This document shows, in pieces, positions 17,411 to 26,564 of a DNA stretch of 52,187 nucleotides (the first letter of the stretch is position 1; every line of letters begins with the position of its first letter). The stretch is from Candidatus Dormiibacterota bacterium (GTDB taxonomy: Bacteria > Chloroflexota > Dormibacteria > Aeolococcales > Aeolococcaceae): NCBI GenBank assembly GCA_003162415.1, contig PMOL01000018.1:1-52187 (forward strand), written 5' to 3'. The translations under genes and the position numbers were made by a program. The notes under the pieces are model-generated. The model made no database searches, had not been told where the DNA came from, and saw nothing but the letters and a program-made list of their open reading frames with translations.

Positions 17411-18114
17411 CCGCCCGCCGCGGCTGGGCCGTGATCCTCGGGTCGGTCATCGCGCTGACCCTGGTCTGGCGGTTCCTCCCCGCCGGCTCGCCGCCGATCT
17501 ACGACGGGCAGTGCATCGCCAACCCGTACGAGGCTCTCGGCGGGAGCCCGGCGCCTCGAGCGGCAACCATGACGTACCCCAAGGCAGCCGCATTCCCGCC
17601 CGCCGAGGTGTACACGGGCGAGACGCCACCGCAGGCGCAGATCCTGATGGAGGCGGGCACCTTCGACAGTTCAACGGCGGTCACGGTGAGCATCACGCCG
17701 GTGGCCTCGCCATCGGTGAAACCGCCAAACGGCACCATCGAAGGCAACGTCTACCGGATCACGGCGGTCAACGCATCCGGTACCCAGCTCGACCCACTCT
17801 CGCGGTCAAATCCCGTATACATCATCCTGCGGGCGCTGGCATCGTCCCCAGCCCCGACCATCGAGCTGTTCAACGGCACCTCGTGGACGCCGCTGGCGAC
17901 CTTGAACTCCGGGTGCGGCAACACGTTCGAGGGGACCTCCACCCGGATGGGCGATTTCGCCGCGGTGAGGCCGGGAGGCGGCAGTGTGACCCAGCCACCG
18001 TCGTCGGGTGGCGGCATTCCGATAGCCGCAATCATCGGGGGACTGGCGTTGCTGCTGATCATCGTCGTGGTCGTGCTCTTCAGCCTCGACCGCAGACGGA
18101 ACGCCGCGCGCTGA
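17407..18114 (+). CDS. Exported membrane-anchored protein of unknown function
   Basis: This 235-residue protein has an N-terminal hydrophobic segment (GWAVILGSVIALTLVWRFLP) without an obvious cleavage site. An extracytoplasmic beta-rich domain of about 170 residues with two cysteines follows (CIANPYEALGG and NSGCGNTFEG). A Gly/Ser/Pro linker, a second membrane segment and a short basic tail (RRRNAAR) end the protein. It starts at GTG 17407, overlapping the CPBP stop as GTGA, so it is coupled to that protease and might be its substrate. I do not recognise the family. The gene ends 2 bp from the convergent sppA. Confidence 0.65.
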   Translation: MTARRGWAVILGSVIALTLVWRFLPAGSPPIYDGQCIANPYEALGGSPAPRAATMTYPKAAAFPPAEVYTGETPPQAQILMEAGTFDSSTAVTVSITPVASPSVKPPNGTIEGNVYRITAVNASGTQLDPLSRSNPVYIILRALASSPAPTIELFNGTSWTPLATLNSGCGNTFEGTSTRMGDFAAVRPGGGSVTQPPSSGGGIPIAAIIGGLALLLIIVVVVLFSLDRRRNAAR

Positions 18115-18116
18115 CC

Positions 18117-18947
18117 TCAGGCGCGGAGCCGTGGAGTGCCGAGCCAGCTCTCCATCTCGATGAGCCAGCGTTCACCCGGCGGCCCCATGCCGGCACCGGG
18201 AACGCCGAGCCGTTGCAGCAGCGTGCGCCGCCCGCCGAGGCGGAGAGTCAGGTGATGTGGAAGTGCGGCCAGGTCCTGAGCCGCCTCGAGCGCGGTGTCC
18301 TCGTCGTCGGCGAGACCATCGATGAGCCCGAGCTCGACCGCACGCGTCCCCAGCCACACCTCGCCGGTCGTGACCCGTGCCAGGCTCTCGTCGTCGTAGC
18401 CCCGAGCCGCTCGGACCGCGCCGGTGAACCGCTGGAAGATCGCATCGACAAGCTCGCGCTCGTGCGCGTCGTCCTCTTCGGTGGGCTCCCTCCACGGTGC
18501 GCCGAGATCCTTGAACTGACCGGTCTTGGTGACGGCGACGCGCGCCCCGGCGCGGCGAAGCGCATCGACGACGATCGGTCGAACGCTGATCACCCCGATC
18601 GACCCGACCAGGGCGCTGGGAAACGCCAGCACCCGGGTGGCCGCGCAGGCCAGGAAGTAGGCGCCCGAAGCGCCGACCCCCTTGATCCACGCAACCACGG
18701 GCTTGCGCGCGGCCAGCCGCCGGACCGCGACGTAGAGCTGCTCGGACGCGATCGCGGTGCCGCCGGGTGAGTCGATCTCGAGGAGGACGGCGCGGACCCG
18801 CGCGTTCCGGCGCGCCTGGCCGATCGTGTGGATCAGGTCATCGGTGCGCGCCGCGCCGCCGATCGCGCCACGGACCTGCACCACGGCGATCCGTCTGCGA
18901 TCGGTGAGGCCCGCGAGACGTTCCGAGAAGCCGCGCTCAGAGATCAC
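18117..18947 (-). CDS. sppA: Signal peptide peptidase SppA-like serine protease
   Basis: SppA is a Ser-Lys dyad protease that degrades signal-peptide remnants at the membrane. The 276-residue protein has RAVLLEIDSPGGTAIASE, the nucleophile Ser in GVGASGAYFLA (about 94) and the general-base Lys in KTGQFKDLG (about 146). The 52-residue spacing is as in Bacillus SppA. There is no N-terminal membrane segment, so it may act as a soluble or peripheral form, as in short archaeal and actinobacterial homologues. GTG 18947 is chosen because a TAGCAT box lies 6 nt upstream. GTG 18950 adds one residue. Confidence 0.88.
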   Translation of the reverse strand: MISERGFSERLAGLTDRRRIAVVQVRGAIGGAARTDDLIHTIGQARRNARVRAVLLEIDSPGGTAIASEQLYVAVRRLAARKPVVAWIKGVGASGAYFLACAATRVLAFPSALVGSIGVISVRPIVVDALRRAGARVAVTKTGQFKDLGAPWREPTEEDDAHERELVDAIFQRFTGAVRAARGYDDESLARVTTGEVWLGTRAVELGLIDGLADDEDTALEAAQDLAALPHHLTLRLGGRRTLLQRLGVPGAGMGPPGERWLIEMESWLGTPRLRA

Positions 18948-18989
18948 CACTGCATGCTAGTCGGCCTGGACCGACCAGGTGCGTGAGCG

Positions 18990-20066
18990 TCAGTGCTCGC
19001 CGGCACCCCGTGCGGCTTCGGCCTCGTGAAGAGTCGCGCTCACGGTCTGGGCGCTGACCGCCATGACCAGCCCGATCGTGTCGCCGTCATCCCACCCACA
19101 GAGCGAGAGCGCGGTCAGCGGCGCCGGGCCGCTCGCGGGTGAGCAGATGAAGTTGCTGCCGCCGGTCGTGGTGGCGACCATCTCGGTGCGGTCGACAGTC
19201 ACTCCCTGGGTCTTGAGCCCGGCAGCGAAATCGGTGAAGAACTGCGTGGTGGTGGTCTCGATGTTCGGCCCCTGGGCGAGCAGCACGACCAGCGCGGCTC
19301 GTCCGGCCTGGCCGTAGACGCCGCTCACCACGCTGGTGGCTCCGTCCTGCTGCATCACCGCCTGCATCTGCCGCGTGACGGCGACGGTCGCAGGGGTGTG
19401 AATCGCGACCAGCGAGCCAACCGCGACCGGAGTTGTGATGGTGTGATCGGGATGCGCCCGACCGTTGATCCATTCATAGCCGGCGAAGCCCAGGATGGCA
19501 ACCAGCATTAGTGAGAGCGCGATTCCCAGGAACTTCCGGCTCGAGCGCGAGCGCCTGCGCGGGGCCTCCGGCACCGCCCATGCGGAACGATCCGTGGTGG
19601 GCAGTGTCCTCGGTTGCCAGACAGCCCCTTCGCCCGCATCGCCGCCCCCGCGATTGGGGAGAAACACCCCATCGCGACTGCGAACGTTCCACCCGGCGCC
19701 GCCGGGACGGACCGCGCCGGTCACGTCCGAGGGTTCGGGGCGAATGCCAATGGTGGGTGTGGAGAGTCGCTGCTGCGCGACTGCGACCGATGCCGGGACC
19801 GCCTCGAATGCAGGCGACCTCGAACCAGAGTCAAGGTTGACCGGTGCGGCCGGCGCAGGCGCGGGTGGGGAGGTCTTCAGCGTTCGGGGATCGGGTGCGG
19901 TGCCGGGCGCGGCCGGCTGACGCGGAGCGGCCTCGAACGCGAGGTTGGGTCCACCGGTGTTTGGTGCAGGCTCGCGCGGCGCTGGGGCGCGTTCGAAGTG
20001 CGCCGGGTCTTCGACCTTCTTGAACGAGAGGGGAGGTCCGCCGCCCTCTGGGGTGTTATCGGTCAT
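18990..20066 (-). CDS. Single-pass membrane protein with disordered cytoplasmic N-terminus
   Basis: The 358-residue protein has a Pro/Ala/Gly-rich N-terminal half of about 185 residues with no fold evident. A basic stop-transfer segment (RRRSRSSRKFLG) and one membrane helix (IALSLMLVAILGFAGYEW) follow. The extracytoplasmic domain of about 145 residues has two cysteines (NFICSPASG, LSLCGWDDGD). The layout is like actinobacterial single-pass proteins of unknown role. ATG 20066 follows a purine-rich GGATGGAAG. An in-frame ATG seven codons upstream is possible. No function is proposed. Confidence 0.6.
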   Translation of the reverse strand: MTDNTPEGGGPPLSFKKVEDPAHFERAPAPREPAPNTGGPNLAFEAAPRQPAAPGTAPDPRTLKTSPPAPAPAAPVNLDSGSRSPAFEAVPASVAVAQQRLSTPTIGIRPEPSDVTGAVRPGGAGWNVRSRDGVFLPNRGGGDAGEGAVWQPRTLPTTDRSAWAVPEAPRRRSRSSRKFLGIALSLMLVAILGFAGYEWINGRAHPDHTITTPVAVGSLVAIHTPATVAVTRQMQAVMQQDGATSVVSGVYGQAGRAALVVLLAQGPNIETTTTQFFTDFAAGLKTQGVTVDRTEMVATTTGGSNFICSPASGPAPLTALSLCGWDDGDTIGLVMAVSAQTVSATLHEAEAARGAGEH

Positions 20067-20227
20067 GGTCTTCCATCCATCCCGCATGGCGTACGGCCTG
20101 GCAAATCGAGATGCTCGCAGCCTATGACGGTGGTAACGCACAGCACGGCGCATGTCAGGGCACTGCTGCCGGAGTGTCACGGATGTGTCACGCCCCGCCC
20201 ACGGCATATGGCGATCACCAACAGCAG

Positions 20228-23200
20228 TCAGCGATAGTCGTGCGAACCGTGAAACCCGGTGTCCTGGGGAGCCGGTCCCGGGTGGGCGATCGGATCGCCG
20301 TCCGGGGTGAGCGCGGTGACTCGCTCAACCAGCACATTGACCCGGCCGTGCTCGACCTGGAGGCGGCCGTCGACCATGAGCAGGGGGTGCCGGCTCACCT
20401 CGAGCGTTCGCTGCACCACCGGAGGACGGAACACCAGGTCGAGGTGGGCACGCTCATCCGCCAGAGTGAAGAACCTGAAGCCGCGCGCCGTTGACGGTTG
20501 CTGACGGGTGATCACCAGTCCCGCGACGCGAATCCTCATGCCGTCCGCGAGATCGCGCACCTTTTCCAGTGGCACGCAGCCCAGCGATTCGAGCCGTTCG
20601 CGCATGAACGACACCAGGTGGGGTCCGGTGCTCACCTCGGTGAGCGCGTACTCGGTGTTCACTCGGGTGCGCTCGTCCATCTCGGGCAGCGCCGGGGGCT
20701 GTGCGGGCAGCGATACCAGGGGTGGCACCGGGTCGGTGCTCTGATCGTGCGGTGTGTGGGGCACGTCGCCGAGCCGATTGCCGGCGATCGCGCCACTCCC
20801 CCGCGGAGGACCGGTGACCACCGCGGCGGCGACGACGGATTGATCTGCCGGTGCGACGGTCGCCCTCCGGCGTTTCCGTGGCGGCAGCGACTCCTCGTTC
20901 TCCTTCAACGTCCAGAGCAGTTGACGGCGTGATCTGCCGGCGGCCACGGCGTCGAATGCGCCGACGCGGATGAGGTTCTCCATGGCCACACGCGGCAGCA
21001 GCGTGTGCTTCCAGAAATCCGCGACCGAGGTGTTGGCCCCGGCAACCACCGCGTCGTCGCACGCAGCGCGCGCCGAGGGTCCCAGTCCGCGCACGTAGGC
21101 GAATCCGAGCCGTATCCCGAAGTCCGCCGGTCCGACCGCCTCGACAAGGCAGCGCGCCAGGCTCCTGGTGACGTCGACCGGGAGGATCTGCACGCCGTGT
21201 CGCTTGACATCGTCGACGAGGACCGACGGATGGTAGAAGCCCATCGGCTGCGCGTTGAGGAGCGCGCACGTGTAGTGCGCCGGGTAGGTCATGCGCAGCC
21301 ATGCGGTCTCATACGCGGTGCGCGCGAACGCAGCGGCGTGCGACTTGCAGAAGCCGAACTCCGCGAAGCCGGCGACGCTCTTGAAGATCTGCTGCGCCAC
21401 CGGCTCACCGAGGTCGTGCTCGACGCAGCGGCGGATGAAGCCGTCGCGGAGCTCCTCCATCTCCACCCGTGAACGGTGCCGGTTCATCGCCCGCCGGAAT
21501 CGATCCGCCTCCCCGGCGCTGTACCCAGCGATCTCCATGACGATGCGCAGGATCTGCTCCTGGTAGAGGACCACCCCACATGTTTCCGCCAGAATCGGCT
21601 CTAACTTGGGATGCAGGTAGGTCACCGGCTCGAGCCCCTGACGCCTGCGGAGATAGGGATGGACCGCATCGCCCTGGATCGGACCGGGACGGATGATCGC
21701 CACCTGCACGATCAGGTCGTTGAAACAGCGCGGCTGCGACTGCCAGAGCGACTGTTGCTGAGCGCGCGACTCGATCTGGAAAAGGCCGATGGTGTCGACC
21801 TTGCAGATCACGTCGTAGACGCGCTGGTCGTCGAGGGGCAGCGCGTCGAGGTCGGGCCGCCGTCCCGTGGTCTGCTCGATGAGGTCGAGGCACTCCGCGA
21901 TCGCCGACAACGTCCGCAGCCCGAGCAGATCCATCTTGATGAGCCCGAGATCCTCGATGTCATCCTTGTCGAACTGCACGACGACCCGTCCCGGCATGGT
22001 TGCCCGTTCCACCGGCACGACATCGACGAGCGGCTCTCCGGTGACGAGCATGCCGCCGACGTGAATGCTGAGATGGCGAGGGGTGCCCTCGATCCGACGG
22101 AGGATGTCGACGAACTGCTGCCACGCGCGGTTGGACACCGCGGGGGCTGGTGACGGCGGTGCGGGCACATCGTCGGTTGGTGACGACAGCTTCAATGCAT
22201 TGACGGCCGGGTCCTGTCGTCGCGGGGGCCCCTCCGTCCCGGCTTCCGTGAACACGCCGGGCCGGCACCCCCCCGCGACGCCACCCGGCCTCGTGGTGCT
22301 TGCACGGCCGTCACCAGGCCTCGTGGTGCCTGCACTGCCGTCACCGGGCCTCCTTGTGTCCACACCGCTCGATGTCAGCACCGTCTCCACGTCGGCCATG
22401 TACCAGCTATCCGTATGGATGCCGAGCTTGTCGATCAACGTTTCCGGGAAACCCATGGCGGCACCCACCTGGCGGATGGCCATGCGTGGGCGGAAGGTGA
22501 CGACGTTGGCGACCATTCCGGTGCGGTCGGGACCGTACTTGTCGTAGACGTACTGGAGCACCTGCTCGCGATGGTCGGTGGAGAAATCGATGTCGATGTC
22601 GGGCGTGCCCTGGTGATCCTCGTGCAGGAATCGTTCGAAGAGCAGGTCGTGCGCGACGGGATCGACACGCGTGATGCCGAGCAGGTAGGCAACGATCGAG
22701 TCCGCCGCGCTGCCACGTCCCTGTCCGGGGATGCCGTGCTCGCGGGCGAATCGCATGATGTCCCAGGTGATCAGGAAGAATTCCGCGAGGCGCGTCTTCT
22801 CGATGACGTCGAGCTCGCGCTGCAATCGTGCTGCGACCGCGCGCGTCATCGGGTGGTATTTCTGCTGCACCGCCTCCTGGCAAAGCCGGTAGAGCACGGA
22901 GAACGGTGTCTCCCCTTCCGGTACGGGATAGCCCGGGAATCGCACGTCGCTGAAGTCGAGCGACACTTCGCACGCAGCCGCGATGCGCGCCGCATTGTCG
23001 AATGCCTCGGGAAGGTCGGGAAGCAGCGCACGAAGCTCCGCCTCGCCATGGAGGCGATGCTCGCTGTTGGGCAGCAGCAGCCCGTGCGCCGCCGCCTGGT
23101 CGAGGGTGGTGCGGTGGCGGATCGCGGTGAGCACGTCGAGCAGCGGTTTGTCGTCGGCGGTGGCGTGGTCCGGCGTCGCACTCGCCACCAGCGCGATGTC

Positions 23201-24088
23201 CGCCGCACGTGCGATCGCCGCGCATTCCGCGACCAGCCAGCGATCAGCGGGATGCAGGTGATTGCTCACCAGCATCGCCGTGCGCTCGCGCCCGAAGCAC
23301 TCCCTGACCAGCTGCGCATGGCGGAGCGCCTCGCGCCGATCACCATGAACCAAGGCATCGACAACCGCGCTGCGCGACCCACCGATCAGCGCGATGCAAT
23401 CGTCCAGCTCCGCCGGATCAACGCGAGCCGGCTCACTCTCGACCAGCAACGTCGTGGACGGCAACCCCGGCCACCCTTGAGGGAACGGCCCAGCAGTCGG
23501 ACGGAGCGAAGCCGGTCGCTCGGGTGGGAGCAACGTCGGATGACGGGATTTCAACGGCCCCGGCCGTGGGACTCCCGATCCAGGAGATCCGGACGGGTCC
23601 TGCCGTAGCGGGGGGACGCCGCCTGTGCGAGTTGACCCGAGCACGGGCCCAGTGATCCCCGCGACGGCAGGACCCGTCCGGATCGCACTCGAGCGCGTGC
23701 CGGAACCCACGACCGGCCCGCCTGTGGAAAGCCCGTCGATCATCAATCGCGGCTGCCCCTTGACGCCCGCGAGCTGCGAAGCGCTCACCGCACGGCACAA
23801 CTGGCGGTACCCGGTGCGACTGCGCGCCAGTAGACGGATTCGCGAACCGCCGGCGAGTTCGAGGTCGGTCCCGATGATCGGATGGATCCCCTGGGCCTTC
23901 GCAGCCTGGATCAGCTCGACGGCTCCGTAGAGGCCGTTGCGATCGCAGAGGCCGAGCGCGGAGATCCCGAGCCGCGCGGCGGTCTCGACCATTTTCTTGG
24001 GCGATGCCGCTCCTTCCAGGAAGGAATAGTGGGAACGGGCGGCGAGTTCGGCAAACCCGGGTATCGGCACGGTGTGGCGGCTTGACAA
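20228..24088 (-). CDS. dnaE2: Error-prone DNA polymerase III alpha subunit DnaE2, with two in-frame insertions
   Basis: DnaE2 is a C-family polymerase that copies damaged DNA together with ImuA and ImuB. The protein starts with a PHP domain (FAELAARSHYSFLEGAAS). The catalytic PDIDIDF motif is at about 496-502, the palm continues through GLIKMDLLGLRTLSAI, and the C-terminus holds HhH and OB-fold regions. At 1286 residues it is about 200 longer than usual. Two Gly/Pro/Arg-rich stretches explain the excess: residues about 121-213, inside the PHP domain, and about 572-650, in the linker before the PRHLSIHVGG block. Both contain copies of a palindromic repeat. The listed start is TTG 24088; GTG 24070 is an alternative. 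The gene is 155 bp downstream of DUF6504. Confidence 0.93.
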   Translation of the reverse strand: MSSRHTVPIPGFAELAARSHYSFLEGAASPKKMVETAARLGISALGLCDRNGLYGAVELIQAAKAQGIHPIIGTDLELAGGSRIRLLARSRTGYRQLCRAVSASQLAGVKGQPRLMIDGLSTGGPVVGSGTRSSAIRTGPAVAGITGPVLGSTRTGGVPPLRQDPSGSPGSGVPRPGPLKSRHPTLLPPERPASLRPTAGPFPQGWPGLPSTTLLVESEPARVDPAELDDCIALIGGSRSAVVDALVHGDRREALRHAQLVRECFGRERTAMLVSNHLHPADRWLVAECAAIARAADIALVASATPDHATADDKPLLDVLTAIRHRTTLDQAAAHGLLLPNSEHRLHGEAELRALLPDLPEAFDNAARIAAACEVSLDFSDVRFPGYPVPEGETPFSVLYRLCQEAVQQKYHPMTRAVAARLQRELDVIEKTRLAEFFLITWDIMRFAREHGIPGQGRGSAADSIVAYLLGITRVDPVAHDLLFERFLHEDHQGTPDIDIDFSTDHREQVLQYVYDKYGPDRTGMVANVVTFRPRMAIRQVGAAMGFPETLIDKLGIHTDSWYMADVETVLTSSGVDTRRPGDGSAGTTRPGDGRASTTRPGGVAGGCRPGVFTEAGTEGPPRRQDPAVNALKLSSPTDDVPAPPSPAPAVSNRAWQQFVDILRRIEGTPRHLSIHVGGMLVTGEPLVDVVPVERATMPGRVVVQFDKDDIEDLGLIKMDLLGLRTLSAIAECLDLIEQTTGRRPDLDALPLDDQRVYDVICKVDTIGLFQIESRAQQQSLWQSQPRCFNDLIVQVAIIRPGPIQGDAVHPYLRRRQGLEPVTYLHPKLEPILAETCGVVLYQEQILRIVMEIAGYSAGEADRFRRAMNRHRSRVEMEELRDGFIRRCVEHDLGEPVAQQIFKSVAGFAEFGFCKSHAAAFARTAYETAWLRMTYPAHYTCALLNAQPMGFYHPSVLVDDVKRHGVQILPVDVTRSLARCLVEAVGPADFGIRLGFAYVRGLGPSARAACDDAVVAGANTSVADFWKHTLLPRVAMENLIRVGAFDAVAAGRSRRQLLWTLKENEESLPPRKRRRATVAPADQSVVAAAVVTGPPRGSGAIAGNRLGDVPHTPHDQSTDPVPPLVSLPAQPPALPEMDERTRVNTEYALTEVSTGPHLVSFMRERLESLGCVPLEKVRDLADGMRIRVAGLVITRQQPSTARGFRFFTLADERAHLDLVFRPPVVQRTLEVSRHPLLMVDGRLQVEHGRVNVLVERVTALTPDGDPIAHPGPAPQDTGFHGSHDYR
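22139..22375 (-). repeat. In-frame insertion 2 in dnaE2, with tandem 30-bp units
   Basis: This stretch encodes about 79 low-complexity residues. It contains two 30-bp tandem units at 22287-22316 and 22317-22346 (27 of 30 identical), a degenerate third, and at 22205-22228 a copy of the arm of the palindromic element found in insertion 1 (about 21 of 24 identical). The reading frame stays open throughout. Confidence 0.7.
23450..23728 (-). repeat. In-frame insertion 1 in dnaE2, with a 28-bp inverted repeat
   Basis: This stretch encodes about 93 Gly/Pro/Arg/Ser-rich residues inside the PHP domain. Arms at 23586-23613 and 23657-23684 are inverted copies with 27 of 28 positions pairing and a 43-nt loop. 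The insertion keeps the frame open, as expected of a palindromic element tolerated in a surface loop. Confidence 0.75.
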
Positions 24089-24179
24089 CTACTACAATTT
24101 TGTGTAACTATCGGTCGGGTCAGCCCACCACCGCAAGCGGCACCAGCGGGTGCTCACCCCAGGCCTTCTCCCCTTTCCC

Positions 24180-24207
24180 GGCCGCCGGTTCCCCTCAACC
24201 GGCGGCC
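24180..24207. repeat. Strong hairpin between DUF6504 gene and dnaE2
   Basis: A perfect 11-bp stem (GGCCGCCGGTT / AACCGGCGGCC) with a 6-nt loop. No U tract follows on either strand. It could modulate read-through or protect mRNA between the two cistrons. An AT-rich patch at 24090-24112, next to the dnaE2 start, may hold a separate promoter. Confidence 0.5.
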
Positions 24208-24243
24208 ACCAGGGAGGGGCGGCACACGGTTCAGCCATCACGT

Positions 24244-24492
24244 TCAGTCATAGCGACGCTCCCGATGCCACGCTCCGGTCTCGAGGTCCCGGTAGAGATC
24301 GACGCACTCCCCATCGTTGAGGAGGCATCGCACGTAGTCGCGGCCCACCGGGATCCGCCACCAGTCGGTCTCCACTCGCCAGGTGTTCACCACCTCTGCC
24401 ACCCGTCCCCACGCCTGCCCGTTGCGGATCGCGACCGGCAGTCCGTCTGCGCCGGTGCGCACTTCGATGGTGCCCTCGAGCAACTCGGTCAC
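24244..24492 (-). CDS. DUF6504-type small protein of the imuB-dnaE2 cassette
   Basis: The 82-residue protein has a conserved-looking WRVETDWWRIPVGRDYVRCL core and ends LYRDLETGAWHRERRYD, like the small DUF6504 proteins encoded between imuB and dnaE2 in many high-GC bacteria. GTG 24492 overlaps the imuB stop as GTGA, so the two are translationally coupled. The role is unknown. Position suggests an accessory factor of the translesion complex. Confidence 0.75.
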   Translation of the reverse strand: MTELLEGTIEVRTGADGLPVAIRNGQAWGRVAEVVNTWRVETDWWRIPVGRDYVRCLLNDGECVDLYRDLETGAWHRERRYD

Positions 24493-25697
24493 CGGGTCGC
24501 CCCCGCCACGACCGGCGCCTCCCACGTGAACCGTCGCTCGGGAAGGTCGCCGGGATCGAGTGCGAGCCTGGGCCGGCGAACCGTGGCGGCACCGAACCGG
24601 CTTCGCAGTCGCTCCGCCGTGGCGACCACTGCCTCCCGAGCGCCGTCGCCGGGGCGGAGCAGATCTGCCTGCCGCCCGGCCGCCGGGGTCAGCCGGGTCA
24701 CCCCGACCCGAACAGCGGCAACCGGCGCCTGGGGCTTGAGCTCGCCGAGGAGTCCGAGCGCCGCCGTCCAGAGCTCACCCGCATTCCCCGACGGTGCCGC
24801 GGGCACCATCGACACCGAGATCGCCTCGGCTTCCTCGATCTCGAACACCACGCTTACCTCGCCGGCCGCGAGGGCCTCGGCGGTAAGCCGGCCGCCGAGT
24901 GCTGTGGCGCAGTGCCGGACACCTCCGAGCAGGATCTCGAGATCACCGGTGGCGCCGTCGAGCACGAGCCGTTCACTCCATGCCCGCTGTGCCGGCACCG
25001 AGTGGCCCCCCCCGCTGTCCTTGCCGCGCGCCAGCCGGTAGATCCGGAGCCCGTCGGGCCCGAACTGACGCTGCAGATCGGCCGGGCCCAGGCCGGCGAC
25101 CGCGCCGAGGCAGTCGAGTCCGAAGGCCGCGAGCCGGGCGGTGACCGCCGGGTCGACGGGCAGCACGTCGAGCGGCAGCGGCGCCAGGAAGACTGCTTCC
25201 TCACCGGAGCGAACCCGGCGGATCCGGCCGGGATGGCTCGCCCGAGCTGCCAGTCGGGCGACGAACCGCGACCCCGCCACGCCCACGGCGATCTCCACGT
25301 CGAGCACCCCGCGCAATCCGCGAGCCAGGGCGGACGCCCAGGTGGCTTCGTCAGGAAACTCGGCGTGACGGCCGGAGAGATCGCCGAATGCCTCCTCGTC
25401 ACCGGCTTCCACCGTCGGCGAGAGCCGGTGGAGCTCGGCACAGACGGCGGCGCGCAACCGTGCGATCCCGGCGAGGTCGAGCGGGACGAACACCGCGGCA
25501 GGACAGGATTGCTGTGCCTGGCGGAGGGGTTGCCCCACCCGCACTCCGGCGGCCAGCGCTGCCGCCGAAGCGGCGACCACCGGGAGACGCAACTCCGGAG
25601 CACCGCCGAGGATCACCGGCTCGCCGCGCAACTCCGGGTAGCGGCGAAGGGCGGCCAGCAGCCCGAGGTGCGGATGGCGAGCGCAGAGAACGCGCAC
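24489..25697 (-). CDS. imuB: ImuB, catalytically degenerate Y-family polymerase homologue
   Basis: ImuB links DnaE2 to the sliding clamp and ImuA during SOS mutagenesis. The 402-residue protein has the Y-family palm/fingers order. The N-terminal strand reads RVLCARHPHLGLLAALRRYPELRGEPVIL, where active polymerases have an Asp-rich MDMD-type strand. The second motif reads GDEEAFGDLSG in place of SIDEAYLDVTG. The first acidic ligand is absent, as expected of ImuB rather than DinB. GTG 25697, just past the imuA stop with CGAGG upstream, fits the family N-terminus. ATG 25727 would overlap imuA by 29 bp. Confidence 0.88.
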   Translation of the reverse strand: MRVLCARHPHLGLLAALRRYPELRGEPVILGGAPELRLPVVAASAAALAAGVRVGQPLRQAQQSCPAAVFVPLDLAGIARLRAAVCAELHRLSPTVEAGDEEAFGDLSGRHAEFPDEATWASALARGLRGVLDVEIAVGVAGSRFVARLAARASHPGRIRRVRSGEEAVFLAPLPLDVLPVDPAVTARLAAFGLDCLGAVAGLGPADLQRQFGPDGLRIYRLARGKDSGGGHSVPAQRAWSERLVLDGATGDLEILLGGVRHCATALGGRLTAEALAAGEVSVVFEIEEAEAISVSMVPAAPSGNAGELWTAALGLLGELKPQAPVAAVRVGVTRLTPAAGRQADLLRPGDGAREAVVATAERLRSRFGAATVRRPRLALDPGDLPERRFTWEAPVVAGATR

Positions 25698-25698
25698 C

Positions 25699-26499
25699 TC
25701 AACCTCGAGCCGCCACGCCGGCCACATCGGGAATCGGCAGGACGATCAGCTGCAAGCGCGGTACGACGACGCTGGGCAGGCCGACCACCTCGGCAGTGGC
25801 GTACGGGCGGGGATAGCGGAGCAGCACGGTTGCCTCGGCACCGGGCGCGCCGAGCTTGCTCTTGCCGGTGGTGAGCCGCACCCGCAGCCCAGCCACGTCG
25901 CCGTTGGCGCGTTGCCAGCCCGCGGCCGCACAGACGAGCGTGAGCGACGAGGCGTGGCGAAGCGGGGCCGCGACCGGGGCCGGGGTGGCGATGACGCAGA
26001 TCGCGCCGCGCTTGGCCACGGCTTCGGCAAGCGCGGCGAGCGCGTGCTCCCAGAGCGATGGCCGGGACTGCTCCCCGCCGAGCGCGACGCCGACCCAGGG
26101 CATGCCCGCAGTCACCAAAGCGCGTGCCATGACCAGCCCTCGCTCCCACCTCGCGGGCCCCGGGGAGATCACCAGGCAGGCGTCGAGATCCGCTCCGAGG
26201 TCGGCAAGGAACCCGGGGTCGAGCGTGCCCGCGAGATCCACATAGCCGGTGTCATGCGAGCGACTGGCCAGCGCGGCCAGCGACTGCAGCAGCGTCAGCC
26301 GTCCCGAGGGTCCGCGTCCGGCCGCGGCAAGCAGGGTGACCCGTCCGTGCGGCAGCCCGCCGGGAGTGAGCACATCATCGAGGACCGGTACCGCGGTTGA
26401 CCACGTGCCCGCCTGCTCCGGCGTCCCGCCACGGCGAAGTGCCTGGGGACCGTAGCGGGATCGAAGTGTCGCCAGAGCGGCGGACAGGGAATCGGACAT
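25699..26499 (-). CDS. imuA: ImuA, RecA-like mutagenesis accessory protein
   Basis: The 266-residue RecA/SulA-like protein is first in the cassette. It has a degenerate P-loop region (LLAAAGRGPSGRLTLLQSLAAL) and a Walker B-like strand (ACLVISPG), as in imuA genes paired with imuB and dnaE2. The start is ATG 26499 with TGAGGAG immediately upstream. A sigma70-type promoter with an SOS box precedes it, so the operon should be induced by DNA damage. ImuA partner interactions are known from Caulobacter and mycobacterial relatives. Here they are inferred from gene order. Confidence 0.85.
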   Translation of the reverse strand: MSDSLSAALATLRSRYGPQALRRGGTPEQAGTWSTAVPVLDDVLTPGGLPHGRVTLLAAAGRGPSGRLTLLQSLAALASRSHDTGYVDLAGTLDPGFLADLGADLDACLVISPGPARWERGLVMARALVTAGMPWVGVALGGEQSRPSLWEHALAALAEAVAKRGAICVIATPAPVAAPLRHASSLTLVCAAAGWQRANGDVAGLRVRLTTGKSKLGAPGAEATVLLRYPRPYATAEVVGLPSVVVPRLQLIVLPIPDVAGVAARG

Positions 26500-26564
26500 C
26501 GCTCCTCACTGGAAATGGCCGCCGCCTGATGGGACGGAAAGCAGGAGCGCCGAGGCGGGACGTC

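Noticed and set aside
25699..26149. Alternative minus-strand frame overlapping imuA
   Set aside because: It is Arg/Ala-rich shadow. imuA has the start, ribosome-binding site and RecA-like features.
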